In this document: positions 22,516-34,758 of the stretch, in pieces | How positions within the stretch are numbered: the stretch's first letter is position 1 | Layout of the letters: each line of letters begins with the position of its first letter | NCBI GenBank assembly: GCA_014925825.1 | Contig: JACGCK010000045.1 | Coordinates: 124,001 to 188,000 of the forward strand | From: Pholiota molesta | Taxonomy: Eukaryota; Basidiomycota; Agaricomycetes; Agaricales; Strophariaceae | DNA: 64,000 nucleotides | Direction: 5' to 3' | Translations under genes and position numbers: made by a program | Notes under the pieces: generated by a model | Database searches by the model: none | What the model was told of the DNA's origin: nothing | What the model saw: only the letters and a program-made list of their open reading frames with translations

Positions 22516-25075
22516 AACAGTAGTGAATGAAGTAGAGCTGGTTGACGACGTACGGGGTATCGTTTGAATTGTGCAGAATATATGTGAGAAAGAAATAGAA
22601 GATCATATCCCATCGGATACAGAATCCCTGCGGAAGGCTGAGAAATGAACAGCTTCGACATCCAGCATGGAAGTATTTGAATAGAACTGTGGAAGAAGAT
22701 GTCGGATTAGACGCCTGGCTGCTGGCATGAGCGCTTGATAAGAGTAAGACGAAAATAGCTGAACGACGATTCTGAATGTACCCTCAATATGGAGAACCTC
22801 CAGCACAGGTGTTGACGTTGATCAAGCGTCAGATTAGATGGCCCTGTGTCTCCGCCCTCGAGGTTCTTGACACTGACAGGTATCTGCAGGAGTACGCAGC
22901 AGAAAGCAGCCAACATTCGACATACAGAATGTATATTTCCGACACACTTGACACACGAGGTTTCGAGCTGTGAGAGACTCCCAATTTGGATCTGAAATTC
23001 TCATGAGCCGCTGTGTCGAATGATCTATGGGTCGGACCAAGGTCGGACATATGATTCCACCATCTACCAACCTCGTCAGCTAAGAAGCTGAAGAACAATA
23101 CTGGTCGAAGACGAACTCAAGACCCACAAACACTGGGTGACTATCCATAACAATAACTTGAATTATTTATAGAACTTGAAAACAGCGAGGAGATTCCAGT
23201 GATCAGACGTCTAATCCAGGCGACCGCCCGCCTTTACTCGATGACGATTTCAACTGGCTGGAATGTCTAGCATTTCTAGTGGTCTTGCCCGCCAAACCAT
23301 CGAATTTCGACCACATTCATTCCCACATACAGACATTCTTTTATGCACACGTACCCGAGATCTTATTTCCGACAACGCTGATTATTGATTCAAAATTCCT
23401 CTACATATATTCATCCGCGTCTGACTCGGTGACATGCCATACGTATGCAGCTAGCATACAACACAGATCGCTGAATATTATACGCGCGTTCTTCGTCAAC
23501 GGCAACGCAGTCAGACCAGTGGACCATTCCACGAGCAGGATGAACTGATGGGCGTCAGATTAGCTATGGAGCATATGCTATGACGATCAGGCAGTCGGGG
23601 TATGGTGCACGCATAAAGGGCGTCGTTGTGAAGTCCAGCGACAGTAAGATGTCGTTGCCCACAACTATCTGCGCGCATCATTGACGCCACTGATATTATA
23701 CTGATGTGGTTGTATTTCAGCATACCATATTAGATGAAGTATTATCGGAAAGGAACAAGTTCGAATGGGCGGGGAAAGGGAGGAAACGACATTGGGATCT
23801 AGGGCCTGAGGGTGCTAGTCAAAGGCTGTGGTCCCGTTAGCGTCTTGGTGCGAAGTGAAACTTCTACAGAGTGCACCTCAGACAGACGGTTGATGCATGC
23901 TATCGATGCCTGAGCATTATTATTAACTTCAGGAAAGAGCCCATTGGAAAGATCGAGCTCACCCTCTGAGACAGTTTTCTCTTGAGATAGTAGGTCCTCC
24001 TTGCGACTCGTCAAACCCGCACAGGAATTCAGAAATCCTGTTCGCGAAGGTTGAAAATAGACGAGTTTCGACGTCCAGCATGGAAGTAATTTGCAAGAGC
24101 CGCAGATGGAAGTGTGCGGTTTGACACTTGGCATGCTGGGTTACGCGCTCGGCGGTCTGGTACAATAAAGCAGCGAGGGAGCGAGGCGTTGTGTATTTTT
24201 GAAAAAGCAGTCAGCCACATGAAGGAACGTAGGACGTTAAAACAAGCGACGAGCCCTGGCAAGAGCTCAAGTCGCCTGCACGGAAGAGCTCACCTTTGGT
24301 TGTAGCAGTGCGCATTCATTAACCACGCACTTGAGCATGGCCCCGCAGGCATTCGCAGCACCACGAAGCGTTCGAAGAATAGCTACGCGAGAGTGCACTC
24401 GACCTCGGAAAGTGGCAGCTACCGTGTTATGGCATTTTGTAACGAGCCGAGTTAACGATGTTTTCTCGGCGGCTTAGAGGAAGACAAATTCACATTAGTT
24501 TCTGGATGAGAGAAGAATGTCAGAGGAACACAGCGCACCTATGGATCGCCCACTCGATGGGTCCTCCGGATTTCACATGGATGTCCTGATCCATGTCCGC
24601 CCGACATCGATTCATCTACCATCGTGTTTCCGTCATCGTCCATACTAATCGTCGACTATGGCGCCTTCACCAAATCATCCAACCAACAGACATTTAATTT
24701 GCCAGGTAGCCGTCCCTCTTGCCGCAATTGCCCCACCGTATGTGAGAAGCAAAACCACACTGGTTTCGCTTGTGCCAGCATGGATGTGGAAGAATAATCC
24801 TCTGATAGACGCCTGCTGTTTGCGGTGGCTGCTGGCATGACTGCGATGCTCAGTGTGCCTGCGAGAGAGAGCGTATTGTTCGTGGAAGTGGTGGAAGACT
24901 TTTGCGCGCCATGAGCAGGGACGGACATTTACAACATTCAGACTCCGATTGAATTCTCTCTTGCGATTCTGATCAACGTTCAACGTTTTCAACATTTTCT
25001 GTCAACTCCTCTTGCCAACATACCTCTGAGCTCTATCATATTTATCCCTCTGTCCACAGCACCAACAGTTACCTC
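22516..25075. other. relic-rich spacer with solo 5' regions of the HEAT gene family
   Basis: No intact gene. A short minus-strand stretch around 22640-22800 contains SMLDVEAVHFSAF. Related sequence (SMLDVETRLFSTF) occurs at about 24040-24090, and related DNA lies near 24790-24840 and upstream of copy B at about 33910-34030. These look like duplicated promoter or 5'-exon regions without the downstream gene, marking lost copies. Confidence 0.4.
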
Positions 25076-26233
25076 ATGAATAACACGAACGAATCTAGTC
25101 CAACTCAACCCCCAATAAGCAAACTTCCTTATGACATTCTCAATGAAATATTTGCTCACTGGATCTTCTCTTTGAATTCCTATCCTTGGCGCAATACCTT
25201 GATGTTGGACAGCTTTATCGATATCTCGTTAAATGGAAAACGGACTTGGAAGTAGAGTCCGAGGCTCAAATACACACCAGTTCCCATACCATGGTGATCT
25301 CATGGATGCGATGGGACGACGGCAAAGACATCTCCCATAATCGCTTTCTGGTCTCTATTCTTGCCCAGGCCCCATCTAAGCTTCGCCGTCTTCTTATCGA
25401 AGACACTGACCGACTCCGACCCCATGATTACAACAACCTTCTGCACCACTGGTCCTCATTAACCCATCTTTCGATGGCCTACATTTGAAACCCTGGTTTT
25501 TCTTCGTCCGTTCGCTACAGTGTTTGCAATCAGGCTCTTTTTAACTCGTGCTAGCTACCCCTGCACACGAAACCACCACACACCCAGATATCATCACCCT
25601 TCCCTATCTCTCATTGCTGTGCGTAAGCACTCGGCTGGACAAGCCAAGCGGCCGTTTGAAGTACCCGCTCAGCATGGTCTTCCAAAATCTCCACTTGCCC
25701 GCCCTGCGCTCTCCATCGCTTGACTTCGCGCCGGGTGCAGCGAAGGTCATGCTAGGAGAGTAGTTATTGGTGGCCAAGCATTAAATGCCACGAATGCGTG
25801 CCCACTGCCTCGCCGGACTGAGGCCGATCAGGAGAGACATCGGTTCGTTGTCTATGCATGCTCTTCAACTAGAGCACCTTTGCTTCCGCGTCTGCAGCCC
25901 TCTTCGCCGTCATGGCGCGTTTCCGTTCGTCGAGCGGGTTTTTGCCAAATTTTTGCCTCGACCCGTTGGTTGAATCTCAAGAGCCAAACGAATACCATCC
26001 GAAAAGTAACTCTTGTTGCATCTTACGTCTCGCGACCGGAAGATATGGTCACTGAAAATGCAGATAGAAGCGCGCTCATAACGGAAGTTCGGCAACATGT
26101 TCGGCGAAAGGTGGTCGTGGTATTCCTGGAACCCGAGGAGGTTGAGAGGACAATGGAGAGCATAGAGTATGGAGTTGGTAGAACCTTGTCTATGTTGTTA
26201 CATCTCGAGTTTGATGGTCTTGCCACAATGTAA
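25076..26233 (+). pseudogene. F-box gene remnant
   Basis: The start MNNTNESSPTQPPISKLPYD continues as a recognisable F-box (ILNEIFAHW), but the frame ends within about 60 codons. Later pieces in other frames resemble the body and C-terminus of the intact F-box protein at 36984 (for example LLHHWSSLTHLSM against KHWSTLTHISLS, and a final VVVVFLEPEEVER segment). Large internal parts are missing. Decayed member of the local F-box family. Confidence 0.6.
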
Positions 26234-26472
26234 TCACATTTCGAATCTCATCATGATATGACAGGCTCCTAATGAATGTGTCCAGCATATATAGAGATGC
26301 TATATCTTGCCGCAGTTCTGAGAGATTTTTCTGTTCCGTGAACACGCTAGCCCTGTGTCAAAGACCCTAACAAATTGGTTGACGGAGGAAACCTAGAACC
26401 AGTATCATGGTAACTGGTCGGTTATTAAAATGCGTGCACGTTGAGTGTGCATGTCCGAGTGAACCCTTGACG

Positions 26473-27089
26473 ATGCCCCCGAACTCCAAGCTTTCAGTTA
26501 AATGCCCCATGAGCAGGGTTCCTTCCGACGTTCTGCAGGAAATCTTCGTCCATTGTCTCCCGCAACATCCCCTCAATGAGCGTCAACCAAACACAACGAT
26601 TGCACCGATGCTCCTTTGCCAGGTTTGCTCAGCATGGCGAACGGTTGCACTCGCATCTGCTACCCTCTGGTGCACCTGTTCTATCGCTTCACCATCGACA
26701 CAGACGACTTGGTTCCCGCCTCTGAAACCTGGGAAATGGAAATCTTCGAGGACGAATGGGAATTTTTGCAGTAGTGGAAAGAGAATCAAGGCTCGATAGC
26801 TCCATTCCTCCGACTCGAAATCGAATCACCATTCTCCATACCTCATCTTCAAATGAACGAAGATGATACATCATTCCTTTTGGAATATCTAATGTCAACG
26901 CAGTATCTCAATCTCGAAGCCTTCTATTGGGGCCAAATTCAATACTGGATTCAGCTCGGGTACCTAGCTGATATTCCAAACCTACATACCCTGGTGAAAT
27001 TTGGAGATCAGTTCAATCGGGGGAACTGTTTCCCAATCCTTATGGACTTTGCGTCAAATCTGCGATGGTTGTCCAAAAAAGCATCCTGA
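26473..27089 (+). pseudogene. F-box gene remnant, second copy
   Basis: MSRVPSDVLQEIFVHCLPQ followed by RQPNTTIAPMLLCQVCSAWR matches the F-box start of the intact gene at 36984 almost residue for residue. A frameshift then occurs, a Trp codon of the conserved QWW motif is TAG near 26775, and the frame resumes with FLLEYLMSTQYLNLEAFYW before ending at 27089. The C-terminal half is absent. Confidence 0.8.
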
Positions 27090-27234
27090 TTCTCACGATG
27101 TTGGACATATTTCATGATTCACAATAGCTTGTATTCATCGATCAATAGGCAATTTGAATTCTATGGTAGAATTTTGTCAGGAACATATCCATATCAAAAC
27201 TGTAACTAAGATTCTCCCGGGCTACAATAATCCG

Positions 27235-30200
27235 CTATGTATCTATGTCTGATTTACTTTCTATTGCTACGGGCGGCATCAGCATAGATAACTTGGATTT
27301 CACAATATCGTTTCCATGTCCAAGAACGGCACTAAAGAACAGACTGTAATCCGAGAAAGGATGCTCGATCTTATGTGCTTCGTCAAGCAACGCAGCGATA
27401 TTCAGTTTGCAGACCCGAATGCTTAGGGTGTCTTGTCCTGGAGATGACAAGCGCAGCGACGATGCAAGCGCGATGCGATCATTCATAGTAAGACGGCCTA
27501 AAATACCATAAGCATTCCATTCATTTGGATTGGAAAGAGGATAGTACCATAGTAGGTAAGGTTTGTAACAAGGTGCAAAAGATCCTCGGTAAGAGAGACA
27601 TCCATGTTCGCAAGTACACGAGTAAGCGGTAAAATGAGCTCTCTTCCGACTAAAGAAATAAAAATCATATCAGAAGGTATACAAGGAAAACGTACAGAAG
27701 AACAATACCTGCTTCGATCTCACAAAGCTCAGATATAAGTTTGCAGGTTGCCTTATAGAAAGGTATCTTATTAGTTTTATCGTCTTGATCCACTGTATTA
27801 TTGCGGGCATCTGAGGGGGAAAAAAGTTAAATGTTTACAAATTTGTCCACGATCATGCGAACCTTTTGGACTATGTGGTAGCAAGTTCATAAGTATAGGG
27901 ACAGCATATTTGATCTTGGCCTTGAATTCTTCTGTTGGACGGAGATGTTAATACCACCGGCGAGGATAATGGGAGAATCTCACTGTATTCTATAAGAGAA
28001 GACATTGCTTGTACGAGATTGAGGGGATATGCCTCATCTTCATTCCATATACTCAGCTGCTGTATAAGCTTCTGGATTGCAGGAACGAGATCTGCACGGA
28101 AGTCATCTATTCAATGACGTTATATCATTGTTTTTCTTAATTTTTATAAAAGATACTTTTGACGCACCCTGGCCGGCGAGAGCTGATATTGCCATAATAG
28201 CAGCATTCCAAACGTTCCGGTCATTACTGCTGACAGCTTCGGTAAGCCCTGGAATGGCATTTTTCATACAACCGACAAAAACAGCTGGGTTCGAGTGAGT
28301 AACAGTAAGCAAAACTCACCAGTAGACACATCACCGACCGTGTTTTGCAAGACTTGCAAGCGCCAAAACAACATCAGCACGACCGGGCGAATTCTTGTCG
28401 TAAACCAACTTTGAGCGGACTACGGATTCAACCACATTTCGAGCTAATTCTGGGGGAAAAGTCAGTCACAAAACTTTAGAGCAATAATGATTAACTCGCT
28501 GTTGTCAGCACTAGGCTCTTTGAGATCATCGCCTACAAGGTCTTCCATAATGACATCAAAAAACAGATCGAGGAAGACAGTAGCAAATAAATGATACAAC
28601 CTACCCTCGCCTGTGGTCTCTGTCAATATAGCAATTGTTTGACAAACAAAAGACACATCTTTCTGCATCATTTGGTTTAAGGATTTGCAGATGATGGTGT
28701 CGATCTCTTCGAGGAATGTATTTTTCAAAAAAGCATCCTTCAACTCAGTAAGTATTTTGTACACCTCCATGCGTATCGTTTGATCTTCGACAGTTTGCAG
28801 CGTTGATATGACGGTTTGCAAAAAGCCTTTCATGTCCTCTAAGAAATTTGATTGAATACACCAGTTACAGAGGCAATACGGAATGTTACTTTGACTGACT
28901 TTGCTTCCCTAATGTCGCCAATGTCTCGTGAACGGCAGAACGAACTCCTTCATCATCGTCCATAAGTTTACCGATAAGTTTCGAAATGGCCTTCTCGGTC
29001 TTCATCCTCTCCTGGAACGGATCTGGAAAGAAGATACGAAACATGAGGGAAGGGAAGACCTAATGAAACTACACAACAAACCCTTTGTACCCAATGCTGC
29101 TAAGGCCTGGGCAGCAGCAGCACGTACATCTTCATCCCTATCTTTGTCAAGTTTATCAACCAATTTGGCAATACACATCTCTGTCTTCATGATCTCGTGG
29201 AATGCAGCTGTGTAGAAACATAAGAAATAGAACGTTCATCAGCTGTGGAAAAGCTAAGACGAACAATGCTCAGATAACTTCGCCACCATCTGAATAACCA
29301 ACAGCCGAGTGGCCCAGTTTTGGTCTTCCAGCTGTTTCATGATGCCGGGAATGGCAGATTTAATATCGTCCTGATAAATTGCTAGATTACCCATTAACTA
29401 TGAAAATGACAGTCAGATGTTGGGCTGGCCAACCTTTTTCGCTAAGGGCCAACAAAGTTGTTTGAGCTGCATCTCGAACACTAGCGTAAGGGTCTGACAG
29501 TCTGGTGGTCAATTTCTCGATAACTTCCTCGGATTTTACCGTTTTCTGGAATAACTCTGAAGAGAATAAGAAAAAAAATTTCAACTGAACAAATGATTGT
29601 GACAACAAACCTTGAGCTCCAAATACAGACAGAGCCGTCGCCGCCGCTGCGCGAACATCTTCGTCACAGTCATCCACCAGCATTTTAGCAAGTAAAGAAA
29701 CAGTTTTCTCAGTGTTCATAGCTGCCTGAAAGTCGACTAAACGTGTACAAGTGTGAGGTACATCTTGATAACTTTAGGTGGAACGAACCATTGATAGCGA
29801 ACTGTTCGAGATTTCGGATTGCTCGTTGCCGAGTGCTCCAGCTATCGTCTTCTAGGTGTTTAATGAAATTAGAGATAGAGATCGAAGATTGAATGGCTTT
29901 TCTGTAGGTATCTGTAATATAATTAGACATAGATACTGGATATGGATGTGGTGTACCGACCATGCATGCTCAACATAGATATTGCTTGAGCTGCTGCAAA
30001 GCGAACACTTCCGGAACTATCAGATAGTCTTTCGAAGAGATTCGGAACAACATTTTCAGAATTCATTGCCTCCTTGAAGTAGTCTAAAAATGGGTTATTT
30101 AACAATTGGAACTTTATAAGACGTGATACGAACTTTGCATAGCAAAAGCTACCAAAGCCTTGATAGCTTCAGCACGAACATCTTTGTCAGGATCCTCTAA

Positions 30201-33200
30201 TTTGGCGATCAACTTCGCAATGGCTCCGTTTATCTCTATCGTTTCTTGGAAAAGGGCTAAAGAAATAATGAGAAAGTAAACGTATATTGAGCGGACGGAA
30301 GATATTACCATTTTCAGAGAAAATTGTCAATAGACGGATAGCTTCTCGTCGAGTAGTCCACGCCTCCTCGTCAAGTTTCTTAGTGATGGTAAGGAGCGAA
30401 GATTTGATATGAGAATGATATAGATCTATAATCCAGTCAGGATGGGACGCAGATACGGGTTCGAGCGGCCTACCATAATCGCTGACAGTGAATGTCCGCA
30501 AAGCCTCAACAGCTGTAGCGCGAACATCGGAGTCACTGTCGTCGAGTCTGGCAACCAAATTAGGAATAATGCCTTCAATATTCATATCCTTCTGTAGCGC
30601 GTCTAAGGAGTGAAATGTTTGTAAAAATGGATTTCAGCCAATGGCCGGGACGCACCAATGCTGGAGAGCTTTACTAATAGCTGGACAGTCTTTTCACGAA
30701 CACTCCAGTTATCGTTGTCGAGCTGCTTCATCAGGGTAGGGATGCATAGTTTGATATTGTTCTGATAAAAAGCTATACGAAAGGTCAAAGTAGTAATTAG
30801 ATAGGTTCGAATTACTAACCTCTTGAGCTTAATTCTAGCACGGCTGCGTTGGCTACATCTCGAACGTCTGAGTCGCTGTCTTTGAGCTTTGCAACCAATT
30901 TAGGAATTATGCCCTCGGCGTTCAACATCTCCTGAAAGACATCTGAAAAGAATGTAAAGGAGCAGAAGGAAGACCATTAAATCAAAAAGCGTACCCTGTT
31001 CTGCTAGCTTCTTCAATGTTTGCACAGATTGTTCGCGGATTCTCCAGCTGTCTTCACGATCTAGTTGACCGATGACGACGGGGATAGACGATTTGATGTC
31101 AGACTGATATGATCCTGCGAAAAAAAGTTAAATGTAAGTTCTAGCATGTGTGGAGTGACCGACCATCCCGACTAAATGTAAGCAGAGCATCAACGGCAGC
31201 TGCTCGTACATCGGAGTCGTCGTCTGTGAGCGTAGTGATGAGTCTATTAATTCCTCTCTCCGTCTCCATTGTCTTTGCGAACGCGTCTGAGAAAAGAATT
31301 GAGAGACAAACAGTAAATATTAGTACAGCAATGCACACCTGAATACTGTTCGCTAAGTGTTGACATTGCCCGAACAGCTGCAGCACGAACGTCTTCGTCC
31401 GTATCATCGAGTTTACAAATAATCTTGGAAATCACCCCACTGGTTTCCACCGCTTCCTGAAATGCATCTAATCGTATGTAAACACTAAAAATAGAGAATT
31501 CGAATTCAACCAAATGCCAAGCAACGGACCATGTTCTGCGAGCTTTGTCAACATTTGAACCGCTTGCTTGCGCGTTATCCAATTGCTACTTTCGAGCTGG
31601 GATATTATCGTCTCCGAGATCGACACTTTGATGTTGCCCTGATACAATTCTGAGATAAAATCAGTGACTGAAATACAATATGTTTGAGACATACCGTGAC
31701 TCAGCAGGTCTACGAAGGTATTTTCGTATTCCCCTTCGCTGCGTGTTTGGCAAAACAGTTGCACTACTTCATTCTTCCATATCTTTACTAATGATTTCCT
31801 CAGCTCGATTTGCTCGTACCGTTGGCCAGAAAATGCTCACCCAGTTCACTCCAGAGTTTCTCAGTAATGACCTTGCCAGCGTCAAGTGCTGGGTCCGAGT
31901 CCTCTTCGATGAAGAGTTGCTTCGGCGAGTCGGGATCCATTGGCGTCGTGGCTTCCGAATCGCTAGTAAGCACGAAATTTTTAAATGAGTGTGTTTACTA
32001 TCGTACCTTCAACTTCGATGAACATTGCCAAACCAAGAGCACATAACCTTTGCAAATTTTCTTTGCCGTGAAGAAGCCCCCTGCAAGCGCTGGCGCCCGA
32101 AATTGCACGGAGAGTTAAATCGGAATAGGTCGCGCGAATCATGCTCTCCCAGCCATTATCAACGCTGTCGTCCGTATCATAGTCATCGCCCTTCGCAACC
32201 AGCTTGGTAATGTGGATGCTCAACGACAGAAGACGCCACGTTTCGGGAAATATTTTCGATGATCTCCATTGTCGGTCGATGTCTTGTTTGATCCACGGAG
32301 ATTCTTTCCCTTTGGAAGGCATGCTAGCTTCCATAGATTTCAAAAGAACCCGTAAACAAGCGACGCCCTGTTCAATTGGTGAATAAAGATTCCCCATAAG
32401 TGCTTGCCCATTGATGCCGGCGCTAGCAGTGTCCTTCAGAATCGACAGCGACGGCGCCTCTGTTATCTGTTGAACTCGGTGGGCAAAGCTCTTCAACCTC
32501 ACCGAAAGCGCCTCAGAGATTTCGGTAGCTTGTTTCTCTACACCGCTGTACCATTTACTTGAGTCGTGGCTTTCCAACTTAACATCGAGCATAGCCGCCG
32601 CAGAACAGAATATTTCGTCATTGGAAGACCGATTGAGTCTTGACATGAGGATCTTTATCTTGGATGCAGTATTCGCATCGTGGGTGTTCTTGCTCTGAGG
32701 GATGGGAGGTACGAGATGAAAGATTCTGGTAAGAGGGGTTCGGTAGGGACACTCGGGTCGGAAATACGGCAGGAACGTGAACACCGCATAGGCGAGGGCC
32801 CCTAAGATGACGTAAACCAAAACTTGAAGACCAATACCATCGTCGTCGCTAAAAGACTGAACTACGAACCCGGACAAGAACATCGCAAGGCCAATTTGAG
32901 TCAAAAGCGGAACTGCTGTGATGACCGAGTCCATGTGCCAATCTTTCGCGGCTCTGTCGCGCCTCCAGCGCTCCAGCGCTCGATCCGCGGGATTGTTGGG
33001 AGGTTCGCGTAGGATTTCCCCGAGCCATCCCTTTGCAAGTACACCCCAGAGAGCGCCGATGAGGGTAACGACAAGGCTGCCGTACCAAAGGTATCCGACT
33101 GCGCGTACAACTGGTGCTGGTTTCTCGAACTCCATAGGACCCGTGTCATTGGTAAGAATCAATGCGATTTTGTTGAGCGCGATGAGCTGTGGATCAGGAC

Positions 33201-33624
33201 GAAGGTGAAATCGAAGATCGATCAAAAATGCTGAAACAACCGCGGCGAAAAGACCAGCCTGTATAATTCTGATTTACTAACAGTTCAAATAGCCGAAATG
33301 CATGGTATCACTCACGAACACAAGGAGAGAATCCAATTCCGTCTTCCAAATGCCCACTTTCCATTTCGCTTCGGCGGCGGCTTCATCCTGGAATAGTTTC
33401 CAGAATTTATCGTTATTGTCTGAGTCGTCATCGGCATTCTGTTCTCCTCCTGGGCGAGGGCCTCTGTCGGTAGACTGGTTGGCTCCTGCATATGGATCTT
33501 CATTGCTTGGCTCGTCTTGCTGATCTTGCGCCGCAAACTTCGAAGGACCCTTCTCCAAATCTGGCGCAGCGGGCTGGCATATCCAGAATTTGAGCGACTT
33601 AGCATTTGGTTGAACGTATTGCAC
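27235..33624 (-). CDS. DUF6535-HEAT repeat membrane protein, copy B
   Basis: The most intact paralogue. Exon 33316 to about 33624 ends with KFWKLFQDEAAAEAKWKVGI and a GTGAGT donor. The long exon 32007-33258 holds the DUF6535-like domain. Its four hydrophobic segments start at AGLFAAVVSAFLI, YLWYGSLVVTLIGALWGVL, VPLLTQIGLAMFLSGFVV and VLVYVILGALAYAVFTFL. A further soluble region of about 230 residues follows. Exons near 31841-31951 and 31690-31800 form a linker. Sixteen HEAT repeats follow, one per phase 1-1 exon (about 31650 to 28900), then C-terminal helical exons ending at 27235. I found no frameshift against copies A and C. The N-terminal start is not certain. Topology suggests two membrane hairpins anchoring a long curved HEAT solenoid; function is unknown. 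Confidence 0.82.
28900..31650 (-). repeat. 16-exon HEAT-repeat array of copy B
   Basis: Same number and the same I/II order of repeats as copy A, so the array existed before the gene duplicated. An example exon (about 31545-31650) starts with the last two bases of a Glu codon and ends with the first base of a Gly codon, showing the phase 1-1 symmetry. Confidence 0.8.
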
Positions 33625-34740
33625 ATACCGTCGATTCAGGCCGGTTTCTTTTGAAACACATGCGTGCAGCTAGATGGGTGAAATTTCGTGTACCGTTTGG
33701 TTTGCTCGACAGGGAGAGCCTGTACTGGAGCTGGAGGGAAAGAAATGTCAAAGAAGCCCTCCGTTTCCGACTTATTGAAACTCGTGTGACGACCCGAATA
33801 CATTTAGACCATGGCATAGTTCAACGGCGGTCAAATTTGACAGCTACATATGTTGTGATCAAGTACTGTGACCTGTATCCGAGCGAATAGAGGTGGGAAT
33901 TGTCATCGAAAGTCGAACATAGAATGTCCTCGACAGCCAGTATGGAAGGAATTTGGAAGAACTGCGGAGAGAAATGTCTCTTTAGACGCCCGGCATCAGC
34001 CCGACCTACCGGCACGAGCGCTTCATAAGAGATGATGGGAGAATTATGACAAAAGTAGTCAAAACGCAGGTATTCAGATACCGTAGTTCGTACCCTCGAT
34101 CTGTAAATATATACACTGGCGTCCGTCAAGCATAAGATGAAAGGGAATACCGGGATCGGAGTCTAGAAGGACTAAACATGCGGTATGAGGAAAACAGAAA
34201 TAAACAGTATGTCGACACAAGACATACTCTTCTAACGAGACCCTGTGCCGAGGTAAGGATAACTTTCAGGCTTGGAAAGGAAGTGATCTGCGAATAATAA
34301 GTAAGAGAAGACCACCAACTCATGAGGCAAAGTGGTACGCACTCCATGTCCACTGACAATTGTCCGAGTCATGGTGTTCAGCTGTGCTCCATCGTCCTCA
34401 ATCATCCTCCACCTCAGCATCGTCTGGGTCGTCTCCTGCCCGCACATTCGAGTTGTTGCCCCATGAAGCTTTGTAGAGAGTGAGCGACCAAAGACCAACG
34501 GAGTTGACCGTGAAGGCAAGAAAAATGCACCTATTGAGTCCACTCAACATGGTTCATCTCGTCTCTGCTGGGCCTGTCCTTCCTTATAATGTTATTCGTA
34601 GTCCTTCTCCTACTGCACGTGCGATGGGATCACAACAAAGCGCGGCAGACTAACCAGCGGAGGGCGTCATGCAGCAGGGCATTGGCCAATATTCACGCTG
34701 ACAGCTGTCATCACTTGCACACATCACATTGCGGCGTAGG
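33625..34740. other. upstream region of copy B and spacer
   Basis: 33840-34060 contains the 5' region shared with copy A and with the relics at 22.6-24.8 kb. The rest is AT-rich spacer with one possible small gene at 34398-34550. Confidence 0.4.
34398..34550 (-). CDS. possible 50-aa membrane mini-protein
   Basis: A short frame starting MLSGLNRCIFLAFTVNSVGL has one hydrophobic segment near the N-terminus and an acidic tail. No family is recognised. It could be the first exon of a longer gene, since splice-like signals follow near 34265-34320. Weak support. Confidence 0.25.
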   Translation of the reverse strand: MLSGLNRCIFLAFTVNSVGLWSLTLYKASWGNNSNVRAGDDPDDAEVEDD

Positions 34741-34758
34741 ATGAATCGACAGCATGGG

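Noticed and set aside
27925..27945. Apparent one-base loss in copy B compared with copy A
   Set aside because: The difference falls in an intron just before the acceptor, so the exon frame is unaffected.
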